From the NCBI GenBank assembly GCA_021292165.1, contig CM037877.1, positions 213,342,716 to 213,406,715 on the forward strand: 64,000 nt of DNA, written 5' to 3'. The DNA comes from Shinisaurus crocodilurus (Eukaryota; Chordata; Lepidosauria; Squamata; Shinisauridae). A program made the position numbers and the translations under genes. The notes below the pieces were generated by a model. That model made no database searches. It had not been told where the DNA came from and saw only the letters and a program-made list of their open reading frames with translations. Below are positions 47,401-54,740 of the stretch, one piece after another (the stretch's first letter is position 1; the number at the start of each line of letters is the position of its first letter).

Positions 47401-50400
47401 ACAACAGTTCACTGTTTGGTCATGTGTAACCAAGCTCACTGATTTCTGTAGATGGCTTTTTAGTCTAAAGTGCGTACACACACACACACAGTTGAATTTT
47501 CCCTTGGGCAGCTTTAACAGCAAACACACACACACACACCTTCTTGGGTTTGGTTCCCCCCCCCCCCATTTCAATTCTTTTCTGGGTTTGTTTTTTCACT
47601 CTCATATACTGTAGAGCATTCAGTGGGGAACGTGTGGCCCTCCAGATGTTGTTGGACTGCAGCTCCCAACAGCCCTACCCAGCACAGCCAATGGTGAGGG
47701 CTGATGAGATTGGCAATCCACTAACATCTGGAGAGCCAACCATTCACCCTTCCTACTACAGAGGGTCCTTGTTTCTGTCTGGCTTTGTGTGTAACTTATA
47801 CAACGTGTTTCTGTGCATGGAGGCTTCTTTTTATGCTGGCAAGTCTTTCAGTTTAGTTTATAACTTTTCAATACTGCTTTTCATTAAAATAAATAAATAA
47901 TCCGAAACAGTGTTTATAAACTCATCTCTTTTACACAGGAACTACACAGAGGCCGGATAGAACAGAACCAAAAGATGAACCAGGTAAAGCTAAGAGGTGG
48001 CGGCAAACAGGCTTAATTTTAGGTTAGCTCTTACACTTCTCATAGAGGCAAGGCAGTATTTTTTTTCCAAAAGTGAAGTAGTTTTGTTTCGAGAATGGGA
48101 ACATACCATCTGAGAACTTGGGTAGGAATGGAGAGGCGGGGGGGATTCCCAGGGCTTGCCTTCCTATAGTTCAGAAGGAGAGGAAAAAGTTCAAAGTAGT
48201 TGATTATCACGTGGGGACATAATATGGCGAACAAGAGCTTCTTTGGGCTTCGCTCCTGCTCTTTGGAATGTACAGTGTAAGAAGATTAAGCTGATGGGGG
48301 CAGTTTGTTTTCTGAATTGCGGTGTTTATCTTGAAATTCCTCTATACCATAAAGTTCAGCTTGCATATAATACTCAACTGGATATATCACCATGATTGGC
48401 TTGCTTTTAATCTATGGACTTCCCAGTGCAGTGCTAGAATTAAGACTGGGTTCTATGAAGTTTTTCAAAAAAGCATTTTAGACTGCAGTCCTATACCCAC
48501 TTACCAGGGGGCAAGCTGCTTTGACCTAAATGGGACTTTCTTCAGAGCAGACAAGTATAGGATTCAGCTGTTGATATTTTCTTAAGTTCATTAATGCCTG
48601 TAGTTAAACAGGTTGAGTCTTCTTAGCCCTCTAAGAAAGGACTTCAAAGCTGAAGGTCCTTTTCTCAAATTGTGCATTCTGATCCCGTACAAATAATTCC
48701 TCTATGCTGTGTCAGTTGATGTCTTCCCATTATCAAAAAGAGGATTTCTGAAATGGTTGTAAAATATCAGGAAAACGGTTTTAGAAGAATGCTGTGTGAT
48801 TTCAGACCAAGGCTGACCACTAACTTTTTAATAAACCAGATCTTCAGTTCAGAAGAATATCCAAATTATAATTGTTCTAATACTGAAAAACCTATTCCCT
48901 GGTTCTAGCTAGAGAAATGTCTCAGGCACCCATTGTAGCTTCGGATTTTAACTCACTCACTCTTTCCTCTTTTCCCCTCTTCCATTTCAGGATCTGGCAA
49001 GGCTATAGGAATTACTATTGGTAAGTAATTGTAGTGTGTTACTTCCATGTACTGCTGCCACTACTGTCTTTTAAGGCCTGTTGGAAACAGACATGGAACA
49101 CTTAATGCTCGATGCCATTGCCATCTCTCCCTTTCTCTGTGTGTCCCCACCTTGTGGTTTAACTGCTGAAGACTTTTACTTGGAGGAAATTTTGAGTGTC
49201 TTTGGCAAGGGCTCTCTTCCGGTACAGATAGCCACACCTACCCCCAAGATTGGGTGTCTTTTTCCTACCGTGAGGCAAGCTCTGCTTCTATGCACACACA
49301 CATACACCCCTACACTACCTACCTTTGCGGTTGTAATGGCAAACATGGTTGGCTCCCAAATCCAATACAGATTTTACCCTTGCTCTCAACAAGATTTTTT
49401 AGCCTTTTTAAAATATTCCATTGCCTGGGCATGTTTTTTCCTTAAAAAGACCAACCCAAGTGAGGGGGTGTTCAAACATGAAACATTTCTTGGGGTGAGG
49501 ATTAACTTCTTGAATGTCACTATGACAGGTTAGTTTGTACTGCTGGGAACAGAAATAACTGGTTGTGTTCCTGGGCTCTGTTCTCTGAAGAAGATTGCAC
49601 TTCTGCTCAAAAAGGGGTGAGTGCAGATATTTGGCGGGATTTCTGTTCAAGAGAAGTTGCCTTCATCAGATGCATATTTCTAGGTTGCTTGTGCATGAGA
49701 GGATTCCTGTTTCCACTACGAAGGCAAGGTGTATCTGGTGCTGGATTCATAATACAAAAATTGGAAACTAGTGGAAGTGGTCAAATATTGAAGGCATAGC
49801 TCCTGATTCTGGAATTAATGATCTCTGTTTGGTTCCTAGTATGCTGGCTCCCAGGCAAGCAGATGATCCCATGCCCAACACTTTCAATGGTTATCTTTAT
49901 TGTGTTTTCTATTTGGTACTGCTTGGGGGTTCTGTCTCTAACCTCTCTGGAAAGTGTATCAATATATACTCTGGAAAGTATATATTGATACACTAGTGAC
50001 TAGTCTATTATTTTACCCTTTTCAGCATTACTACAACATATCATTGGATTTCTTTCTCTTTTTCCCTTCAAGGAGCAGGGGTTGCTGCTGTTGCTATAAT
50101 TGTGATTGCTGCAATTATTGTAGCTATGAAATGCCGTAAAAAGGGGTGAGTCAGACGAAGACATACTATCTCTGGTTCCTTATAGCCTCTTTGTGGCTCT
50201 GTCAGCAAGCGTATGCTTCTGGGCTTCCCTGTGCCTTCTGTACAGCCTGCCCTTTCCATATAAATGTGCTTTCTGTCCAGAAAGGCCTTGTGTTTTCTTT
50301 TCGGTACAACTGCACTAACTAAAACGTTGTAGTATTGCCTCCATATTTTCTCAAGTTCCTAGTATTGGCTTTCTGGAGTGACGAATGATCTCTGTCTCCA

Positions 50401-52393
50401 TTTACATTACCTGTCCATTCTAACACAGGCTTGGCAATGTCTGGTGTATATTCTGGCATTGAAATTCCATGTCAAAAAAAGGCTACAAAACATTGTGTCT
50501 CAATCTGAGTTGTCAGAGACATTCAAGTGTAATTGTGCTTTGTGACTCGGTGACTTTCGAACTGAGTAATAAGATGGATTTGTTGAAGAGCCTCATCTGA
50601 AGTCACTAATGTTCTTCAGGAGCTGCCTACAGTGTTGCTGTCTATTTTGCAGTTATTGACCTTCTGCAGACAATTTGCAGTTATGACCTTCTAGACAGAT
50701 TAAAATGGGATTGTTCTGAATTTTTATCTTGCATATCCGCTTTCTTGCTTTCTACCTCTGCGCAGGACTGTCCATTTTCACTGTAGCATTATATGCATGA
50801 CTTGCTATTTCTTTATGATACATGTAGATAGATTCACAGAGCTTTGTGAACACTGTTGCGTATCCCTAAATTAATTCAGCAATATTTTACTAGTCACAGG
50901 TACTCAGTGCAATAATCTCTTAACAGGATGGTTACGTGTGATCGCCATATCTTTCAAGTTTTTAACAAGGCATACTGATACAATCCCGTGGTCTTGGATA
51001 AGGGATAGATAATACACCCAATTTGTTGGGAATCCTGATGGATTACACCTTAATATGTATATCTTTAGAATGTTTCATAAGTTGTCTTGTGTTTTTGCAA
51101 TTGGCATAAGTCTGTCTTTCAGTTTTGCTAAATTAATGCATTAAATCTTTGACTGGTCAGATTACCAGCTTGAACAATCACTTGTATTGTGGGGGAAGGG
51201 GGAATAGCAACTGTCTCCCACCTCTGAGTATGGAGGCTCACAGACTCCGCCTCTTGTTAAGAGGGCGCCCCCCCCCATCTGAGCCACATCAGATATTGCT
51301 TGCTTAGCAAGGATCTCACTGTGTGTACTGGATTGCCTTTCAGCCATTTCACTCACTACTTCCAAGATTTGTATTGCAGATTCCCTCTGTTTGTGCTTTT
51401 GCTAGTTTAATCTGAACTTCGAGGAGATTTTCCCGGCATTGCCGCTCCTTATCTCACTCAGCTGCCTGATTCAACATTGCTTCTCTCTCTGCTGCTAGCA
51501 ATTTCACTTGGCGTACCCCCACTCTTTCCCTCTCTGAGAGGACTCTCGGATCTACTCCTCCTTCAGGGCTTGAGCGTGAATCACTGCTTCCCTTTCCTAG
51601 TTTCTCTCTCAATCCACCTTGAGTAGACAGTGGAAGTGCATTCTGTTAGCACAAAGCCATCATTGGATACAAATGTCACTGCATTCAAGCCCCTGAATGT
51701 AAGGTGAAGTTTAGGAAATAACGTTTTGTATAAGAATTTTATTTTAAGCATGTGATGGAATCATTACTTCTGCTTGAAACCTGTCTCAACTGGCCCCTTT
51801 CCACTTCCAGATTTCACATATATTTGACATCCATTCAGTGCTGTATACCTGTGTCACCTCTATGCTGGAAAAAGTTGACCACGTGGACACAGGAGGGCCT
51901 GTGGAATTTTCATTCCAGAACAAAGAGTCTCAGAGGAATCTATTGGAAGTGAACATTTTTTCTATACTTAAGCTACACATCTTCCAGACCTGCTTCTCTA
52001 GTGCTCATATAATCCTAATAATTTTTGCCTAGTTTATATCCTGCACTTTCTAACAGTCGTTACATTCCTTCTGGTTCTGTAGTTTGCACAGTTGGATTTT
52101 CCTGTCCAGGAAGCTGTAACATTGGCCACCCCTTCTATTTGAACAATACTAACATTTCTTTCAAAAGTCAGTAGTGTGTTGTGAATGGAATGTATGTATG
52201 TGCATTGCTTTTCTTTCTCACAGGCAACATTAACAAAAGGAAGTAACTTGAAATTCCTTTCAGTGAAATATATAGATATGAATTTAAAATTTGTTACTTT
52301 TTTCACAGCAAAACTGATGCCCCCCCTCCTCATGGTTCTTCTGATACTTACCATGTAGTCCTGGACAAAGATATGCCTATGGAAGAAAAATAA
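29308..52393 (+). CDS. CD46: Gene 2: complete CD46-like membrane complement regulator (12 exons)
   Basis: Exons 29308/29323-29404, 33710-33892, 39300-39396, 41245-41330, 43445-43642, 44336-44518, 44649-44693, 45857-45910, 47939-47983, 48991-49020, 50073-50145, 52309-52393 join into one frame of 1161 nt from the ATG at 29323 (386 residues). Order by residue: signal 1-27, CCP1 28-88, CCP2 89-149, CCP3 150-215, CCP4 216-276, stalk 277-324, membrane helix about 331-354, tail to 386. Each CCP has four cysteines and a late Trp. A split CCP2, three small stalk exons, a juxtamembrane exon and a separate membrane exon are the hallmarks of mammalian CD46; the family protects host cells by helping factor I inactivate C3b and C4b. 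No lesion is visible. CD55-type GPI anchoring is ruled out by the membrane helix and basic tail. The 1:1 orthology to CD46 is inferred. Confidence 0.8.
29639..29796 (+). mobile_element. 5S-rRNA-derived SINE, copy B
   Basis: GGAAAGCGAAGCAGGGTC, GGTTATTACTTGGATGGG head and GGGGGTTGGACTCGATAGCC tail. Inside intron 1 of gene 2, absent from the same place in gene 3. Confidence 0.8.
30427..30447. repeat. (AT)n microsatellite
   Basis: Pure AT run in intron 1 of gene 2. Confidence 0.9.
30880..30957 (+). other. Decayed duplicate of gene 2 promoter segment
   Basis: Matches 29170-29252. CpGs of the promoter copy appear as TpG or CpA here: CACGCCC to CACACCC, CACCGGAAAAGCGGCGC to CACCAGAAAAGCAGTGC, CCCGTCAGG to CCTGTCAAG. 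Confidence 0.8.
30955..31392. repeat. ~125-bp inverted repeat in gene 2 intron 1
   Basis: 30957-31075 is the reverse complement of about 31262-31392, sharing GATTACTTG, TTTGGATCC, CATTCCAGAAC and ATCAGTTTCT. The right arm is the ancestral one, because gene 3 has its equivalent at 62140-62335 in the same orientation and lacks the left arm. Confidence 0.75.
31422..31557. mobile_element. Palindromic hAT MITE, copy 3
   Basis: Ends CAGGGCTCTCCAACC and GGTTGGAGAACCCTG; exact 8-bp duplication GTCTAGAA at 31414-31421 and 31558-31565. Confidence 0.92.
31605..32345 (-). pseudogene. L2-like LINE 3' fragment
   Basis: On the minus strand it reads remnants of the C-terminal ORF (LDYC.ALYVGLPF-like, GPWGFKGL region) seen at 8711-9262, with a simple repeat at the left (3') end. 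Heavily mutated. Confidence 0.6.
32556..32880. mobile_element. hAT-like MITE
   Basis: GGGGGTAGGGAGCCTTTGTT at the left and GGGCCACAGGTTGTCCGCCC at the right are imperfect inverted ends typical of reptilian hAT MITEs. Confidence 0.5.
33203..33373 (+). mobile_element. 5S-rRNA-derived SINE, copy C
   Basis: Same head and tail as copy A. AGACAGGT occurs at 33193-33200 and again just after 33374, a possible target duplication. Confidence 0.82.
33710..33892 (+). CDS. CD46: Gene 2 exon 2: CCP1
   Basis: Acceptor TCTCCAG ends at 33709 and donor GTGAGT begins at 33893. The 183 nt encode a CCP with cysteines in GDCGRP, YRCIPGY, SIRCVDT and AFCR, and a Trp in TEWSKGP. The upstream open frame from 33541 is intronic read-through. 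Against gene 3 CCP1 it shows about 11 substitutions and one codon gap in the stretch after GDCGRP. Confidence 0.88.
33893..34568. other. Gene 2 intron 2, proximal part
   Basis: The first ~190 bases align with gene 3 after its CCP1 exon (63268-63440). The remainder has no recognised element. Confidence 0.5.
34569..34720. mobile_element. Mariner/Tigger-like MITE remnant
   Basis: CAGGCAGTCCCTGGGTTACG followed by GAACA and further inside CATACTTACGAACGAACGC. Right end unclear. Confidence 0.5.
34721..35490. other. Gene 2 intron 2, unassigned
   Basis: No feature recognised; short reverse frames here lack any family signature. Confidence 0.4.
35515..35710 (+). mobile_element. MIR-like SINE
   Basis: GGTTCTAGTCCCCGCTCGGC, CACTGGGTGACTTTGGGCCA, GCCGCCTTGGGTTCCTTGCA and an (ATA)n tail. 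Same family as 1587 and 24541. Confidence 0.8.
36415..36665. mobile_element. Tigger-like MITE, copy 3
   Basis: CAGTAATACTTTGGATTGCA and TCAATCCAAGGCATGACTG ends with TA on both sides. Confidence 0.82.
36715..36880 (+). mobile_element. MIR-like SINE, interrupted by Helitron
   Basis: GGTTCTGATCCCTGCTCAGT and TTACTGGGTGACTTAGGGCC identify the family. It stops at 36880 where the Helitron begins. Confidence 0.6.
36881..38420 (+). mobile_element. Helitron, internally deleted
   Basis: 5' end TCTATATAAATAAAAATG after an A; 3' end has a stem (GGCCAC 38389-38394 with GTGGCC 38403-38408) followed by GGGTACAGCTAG and a T. Insertion between A and T with no target duplication is the Helitron rule. At 1.54 kb it carries only a helicase piece and no HUH replicase domain. 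Confidence 0.88.
37266..38420 (+). pseudogene. Helitron PIF1-like helicase fragment
   Basis: 384-codon open frame. Helicase signatures: QEGIYNQIIKTV, Walker A region LDAPGGTDKTFL (family GGTGKT, here Gly to Asp), Walker B VWDECTMAHK, and LAGDFRQTLPVIPRST. N-terminal part (residues ~1-140) matches the region between replicase and helicase. The last ~25 codons read into the element's 3' terminus. Open but probably inactive, with replicase and late helicase motifs missing. Confidence 0.82.
38421..38680 (+). mobile_element. Second Helitron-like 5' end
   Basis: TCTATAATAATAAAGAGG immediately follows the first Helitron, with GTCTGCCTGTCCATCGGTCT and AACACCTGAAACTTGGCATG, common in another Helitron family's left end. 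3' end not found. Confidence 0.45.
38930..39036 (+). mobile_element. L2-like LINE 3' tail with (AAT)n
   Basis: GCTCCGGAATCTGCTTGATG then GAGCAGTATACAAATACTG is the plus-strand version of 8605-8650. Confidence 0.65.
39184..39243 (+). mobile_element. L2-like LINE RT fragment
   Basis: Encodes LGDYSSDPWQLRYGVPQSTI, equivalent to LGDYSLDPWQLCYGVPQST at 9690. It ends 57 bases before CCP2 exon 3. Confidence 0.6.
39300..39396 (+). CDS. CD46: Gene 2 exon 3: first half of CCP2
   Basis: Acceptor TTTTAG ends at 39299. The 97-nt exon (phase 1 to 2) encodes GRQCRPPDIQNG, then RIESTGDLRLGD, then VVTFTCEQ and two bases of Gly. Donor GTGAGC begins at 39397. It is too short for an ORF call. Splitting CCP2 at the Gly after the second Cys is the pattern known for CD46 and related regulators. 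Only 57 bases upstream ends a LINE fragment (39184-39243). Confidence 0.84.
40145..40905 (+). pseudogene. L2-like LINE C-terminal fragment, split by a MITE
   Basis: LVQKLQVVQNVTEKLLTG, then LKDPHWLPVFYRPRFKVLVY up to 40409, resuming at 40553 with ALWNGLPSEVHH and ending in a short simple tail. Absent stop-free frame over the full length. Confidence 0.68.
40410..40544. mobile_element. Palindromic hAT MITE, copy 4
   Basis: Near-perfect fold-back; duplications CTCTATAC (40402-40409) and CTCTAGAC (40545-40552) match at 7 of 8 and fit the hAT preference nTCTAGAn. It lies in a LINE. Confidence 0.92.
41245..41330 (+). CDS. CD46: Gene 2 exon 4: second half of CCP2
   Basis: Acceptor CTTTAG ends at 41244 and donor GTAAGA begins at 41331. 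The 86-nt exon (phase 2 to 1) completes the split Gly and adds YRLIGQNTVRCVV, then SGSMVDWNREAPYCQ, giving cysteines 3 and 4 and the Trp of the domain. With the preceding exon it totals 183 nt, the same as CCP1 and CCP4. Confidence 0.85.
41768..42352 (-). mobile_element. tRNA-derived SINE, split by a MITE
   Basis: Minus strand head (42352-42278): ATAGCTCAGTGGTAGAGCAA A box and GGTCCCATGTTCAATCCC B box. Body at 41940-41768 includes CAGAGTAGACTATAGTGGGC and TAGATGGACCAATGG. A related body without head lies at 46090-46250. Confidence 0.78.
41933..42277. mobile_element. MITE nested in the tRNA SINE
   Basis: Inverted ends GGACCTGCCATAGATCCCTA and TGGGGATCTATGGCAGGTCC; an A run at 41953-41973 follows the left end. 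Confidence 0.65.
42891..43115. mobile_element. hAT-like MITE, inverse of 4580
   Basis: CAGTAGGAGTGTTGAACTTC and further AAAAGCTGGGAAACCACCAA are complementary to segments of 4660-4894. Confidence 0.5.
43445..43642 (+). CDS. CD46: Gene 2 exon 5: CCP3
   Basis: Acceptor CCCCAG ends at 43444 and donor GTGATG begins at 43643; 198 nt, 66 residues. Cysteines lie in LCFPPP, YKCDASF, SISCTI and PAPEC. The sequon NAS replaces NES of gene 1, so N-glycosylation potential is kept. Nine nucleotide differences separate it from gene 1, six of them amino-acid changing. Confidence 0.88.
44336..44518 (+). CDS. CD46: Gene 2 exon 6: CCP4
   Basis: Acceptor TTTCAG ends at 44335 and donor GTAAGT begins at 44519; 183 nt. 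Cysteines lie in LCERPE, IECKPS, IKCGAD and LPTCV, with Trp in GLWHPA. It differs from the gene 1 exon at 33 sites, only about four of them silent and independent. Confidence 0.87.
44649..44693 (+). CDS. CD46: Gene 2 exon 7: stalk exon 1
   Basis: Acceptor AACCAG ends at 44648 and donor GTAAGT begins at 44694. It encodes GIFTTTTVHPGDKTA in 45 nt (phase 1-1). It is the counterpart of the gene 1 exon at 3829 but without the ACC expansion. Confidence 0.8.
45857..45910 (+). CDS. CD46: Gene 2 exon 8: stalk exon 2
   Basis: Acceptor TTACACAG ends at 45856 and donor GTAACA begins at 45911. It encodes GQTTRPPIRPTTDTTEKT in 54 nt (phase 1-1), rich in Thr and Pro as expected for an O-glycosylated stalk. 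No equivalent was found in gene 1, where the aligned intron jumps from about 4385 to about 4435. Confidence 0.72.
46090..46250 (-). mobile_element. tRNA-SINE body fragment
   Basis: ACTATTGGTCCATCATGCCT and GGCAGCAGCTTTCCAAGTCT match the body of the SINE at 41768. It lies in the gene 2 stalk intron, upstream of stalk exon 3. Confidence 0.55.
47070..47372. mobile_element. hAT-like MITE
   Basis: Left CTGGGGTCCC and right GGGCCAAAAAGTTTGGGGAC, CCCC; imperfect 8-bp flanks (TTCTAGTG and TTCCAGTG). Confidence 0.55.
47466..47540. repeat. Two (AC)n microsatellites
   Basis: CA runs at about 47472-47491 and 47523-47540 in the gene 2 stalk intron. Confidence 0.85.
47618..47754. mobile_element. Fold-back hAT-like MITE
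   Basis: GTGGGGAACGTGTGGCCCTC and AGATGTTGTTGGACTGCAGC on the left; ACTAACATCTGGAGAGCC on the right. Imperfect stem; typical of a common reptile MITE. Confidence 0.55.
47939..47983 (+). CDS. CD46: Gene 2 exon 9: stalk exon 3
   Basis: Acceptor TACACAG ends at 47938 and donor GTAAAG begins at 47984. It encodes GTTQRPDRTEPKDEP (45 nt, phase 1-1). Its Thr/Arg/Pro composition echoes stalk exon 2, suggesting that the two arose by exon duplication. Absent from the aligned region of gene 1. Confidence 0.7.
47984..48990. other. Gene 2 intron 9
   Basis: The distal part (48590-48990) aligns with 5600-6089 of gene 1. No element recognised. Confidence 0.45.
48991..49020 (+). CDS. CD46: Gene 2 exon 10: juxtamembrane exon
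   Basis: Acceptor ATTTCAG ends at 48990 and donor GTAAGT begins at 49021. It encodes GSGKAIGITI. Phase 1-1 and near identity with gene 1 (6090-6119) support it. Confidence 0.82.
49953..49994. repeat. Perfect 18-bp inverted repeat, gene 2 copy
   Basis: Identical to 7225-7266: arms 49953-49970 and 49977-49994, loop CTGGAA. Confidence 0.9.
50073..50145 (+). CDS. CD46: Gene 2 exon 11: transmembrane helix
   Basis: Acceptor TTCAAG ends at 50072 and donor GTGAGT begins at 50146, phase 1 to 2. It encodes GAGVAAVAIIVIAAIIVAM, then KCRKKG. The hydrophobic run plus basic anchor define a single-pass type I membrane protein. Confidence 0.85.
50146..52308. other. Gene 2 intron 11, near the original size
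   Basis: Colinear with gene 1 intron pieces 7412-8584, 19355-19940 and 20500-21365. It lacks the Tigger MITE, the LINE/DIRS nest and CR1 tail of gene 1, so it shows several empty sites. Confidence 0.6.
52309..52393 (+). CDS. CD46: Gene 2 exon 12: cytoplasmic tail and stop
   Basis: Acceptor TTCACAG ends at 52308. Phase 2 entry gives GKTDAPPPHGSSDTYHVV, then LDKDMPMEEK, then TAA. The tyrosine motif YHVV aligns with YRAV in gene 1 although the surrounding residues have diverged. Confidence 0.78.
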
Positions 52394-54059
52394 AGCTGTC
52401 AAGACCTTGATCTGAATGTGCTGAACATCTGCAGTAATACTTCAGTAAACTTCCAGCTGATGATTAATTCCCAACAATTCTTTTTCAAGAGCTAGACATG
52501 GGAATTGAGTGAAAAGCTTTAGCAATTTCCATAGTTATAGGAATTGTCCATACAGATTCAGGCATTTGGATCATGAAGCAGTGTTTGGCCTCAAGAAAAC
52601 CCTGCTCAATTGCTTCATTTTGCTTTTGCATAGAAGTGTTCTACATTAGGTGCCAGAATGAAATATGGAATCGGGTGGGTGGACTGGTCTATTCCCTACC
52701 AGTTACCGCTGGTAGGGTAAGAAGGCTGGATAGCTAAAGGTCTATGCAGCCAAGGAGTCATAGAAGGCAGAGTTAACTGGAACTAGTTTTTTCCCCATCT
52801 ACCTCTTACAAAGACCCCTAAGGACACATTAATCTTCTATGGCACCAACCGCCATTACATAGAAAAGGAAAACGAAAAGAATGCAGGGGTGTGGGGGGGA
52901 AGGAAAGAATTTATTCTCTTTCTCTCCAGTGCATGCATGCTCTCTCACACACACGTACAAGTTGCCAGGGAGAGAGTCTCCCTCTCCGTGGAACCGAATG
53001 CTGGTAGTCTTTGCAGGAGGAGTTTTTAAAGAGCAATAACGCCTATTGGCTCTGGGTGCCCTAGTGGACACCCAAATTGCTAATAAATCTTGGGTGCTGC
53101 ACAGGCACAAAAGACACAAGCATACCCAAGTTTGGGAGGCAAAGATAGCAGTCTTCACTAAATAGAGCAGTCGTCAGATGTATTGGCCCCCTCTGCTAAG
53201 TGATAATATTGTTGGGTAGAGGAATGTTCTGAGCATATGCAGCTACCGCACATTCTTAATAGCAGCCAGCAGGTTTCCAGTAGAGGAGGGGAGAAGAGGA
53301 CTACAACAAGGAAGCAAGTAACTGGCTGGGGACAGGGTTGGGGGAACTTTTAAGGACAGGAGAGATGTGGGGTGGGGGCGGTCACTGCCCTCCCACATAC
53401 AGCATAGGGCTGCCTTTTATCTCTATCATGGAAGTGATACATTGTCCTGTCTTTAAAGACATGTAAAGATGCTATAATGGAAGCATAATGGGCTCTTGCT
53501 AGGAAATACTGAAAGTTACCTTTCACAAGAGCATGCATTTTCCCTCAAGGCTTTGTCCCATATACATCTTTTGAAGGGATGCAAGTGTGGCTGTCAAAAT
53601 CCATGACAGTTCTGAATTCTCCAAGATTTCTCATGCAGAGCCATAACTAATGTTACCTTGCTTCCTCTTGTAGTTTAAAAATGTGCTAAGAACAATATGT
53701 GCCTAATATAAATTATTCTGTATGTTTTAATGTGTGGCAAAAGCTTTGTATACATAACCAAAAATAAATAAATTAAGAGGCATTTTTAGGACACACAAAT
53801 ATCAGTCAGAATAAGTTAAATAACCTGGTTGTCCCACTGAAATCAAAGTGATCAAAAAGTGCTGTGCTTCAGCTGTATTGAGCCCAAGCTTGTTAAGTTC
53901 ATGAAGGAATTTTGTGTGTATTTATGTGATGCAGGGTTTTGTTTTTGTAAATTTCATGTTGGATTGTACAAATTCTTACTTGGTTAAATGAATGTCTATA
54001 TAAAAAGTAAAATTTGTTTATCTGAGAATGTTTTCAGGTATTGAATCAATTTGAATAAA
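52394..54059 (+). other. Probable 3' UTR and poly(A) signal of gene 2
   Basis: Non-coding sequence after the stop. AATAAA at 54054-54059 lies in a block that also carries AATAAA in gene 1 (27130). The long flanking blocks are alignable with 21445-22170 and 25820-27130 of gene 1. The transcript end is not proven. Confidence 0.4.
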
Positions 54060-54740
54060 ATACACCAAGCATCATGGCTGGCTTTGTTACTTGAAGAGAT
54101 GCGAAGCTGGAGGTGCAATGTAGCTGTTACGAATGCAGCTGGCAGAGATCCGTTTGTGGCTATGCACAATAGAATAAAAATAGACATTTGTGAGCAGGAA
54201 GCGTAGCGCCCACTCAGGTGTTTCAGACACTCTTTTCTTAAGAACCCTATGAGACAGTGCCTTGCACATAACGTGTTTCTTAGCATGTCAGCGTGGCCTC
54301 TATGCTGTCCAATGTCCTTGGTTTAATACAAGCTATGTAGTTTAGGTTTTGAGTAGTGAGGCAAGAGAGGAGCATATCCTTTTTTTAAAAGGGGTTAAAG
54401 TACAAACAGTGTGGAAAGAATGAATAGAGAGCATTTCTCTCTCTCCCATCCACATGGACAACAACTGGCAAGGTACTTAAGACCCCAAATATAATAAGAC
54501 TACTGGAAAGCACTTGCACAGGATATAGTAATGGCCACTAACTTGAATGGCTTATTTTTAAAGAACAGGTTTGAGGATAGGCATATCAGTGGCTATTATC
54601 CAGCCTAATTTTTTTAAAAAAACAGTCCAAGATAATCATACTGGAGACAAACAGAAGGGCCTTTGACCCTAATTTCAGGCCCAACTGGCCAGCAAAGAAG
54701 CCTATAACAGAATGCTGGACTCTGGTCTGCTCTTTATGTT

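Noticed and set aside
7340..50259. Reverse-strand frames of 154 and 63 codons over the membrane exons
   Set aside because: Antisense shadows of the Ile/Val/Ala-rich helix exon and intron; no family signature.
20889..52032. Matching 64-codon open frames at 20889-21083 and 51838-52032, possible extra cytoplasmic exon
   Set aside because: The seven residue differences match nearly all the nucleotide differences, so no protein constraint is visible, and no phase-2 splice acceptor gives a continuing frame in gene 1, where a stop follows the CTTCCAG acceptor.
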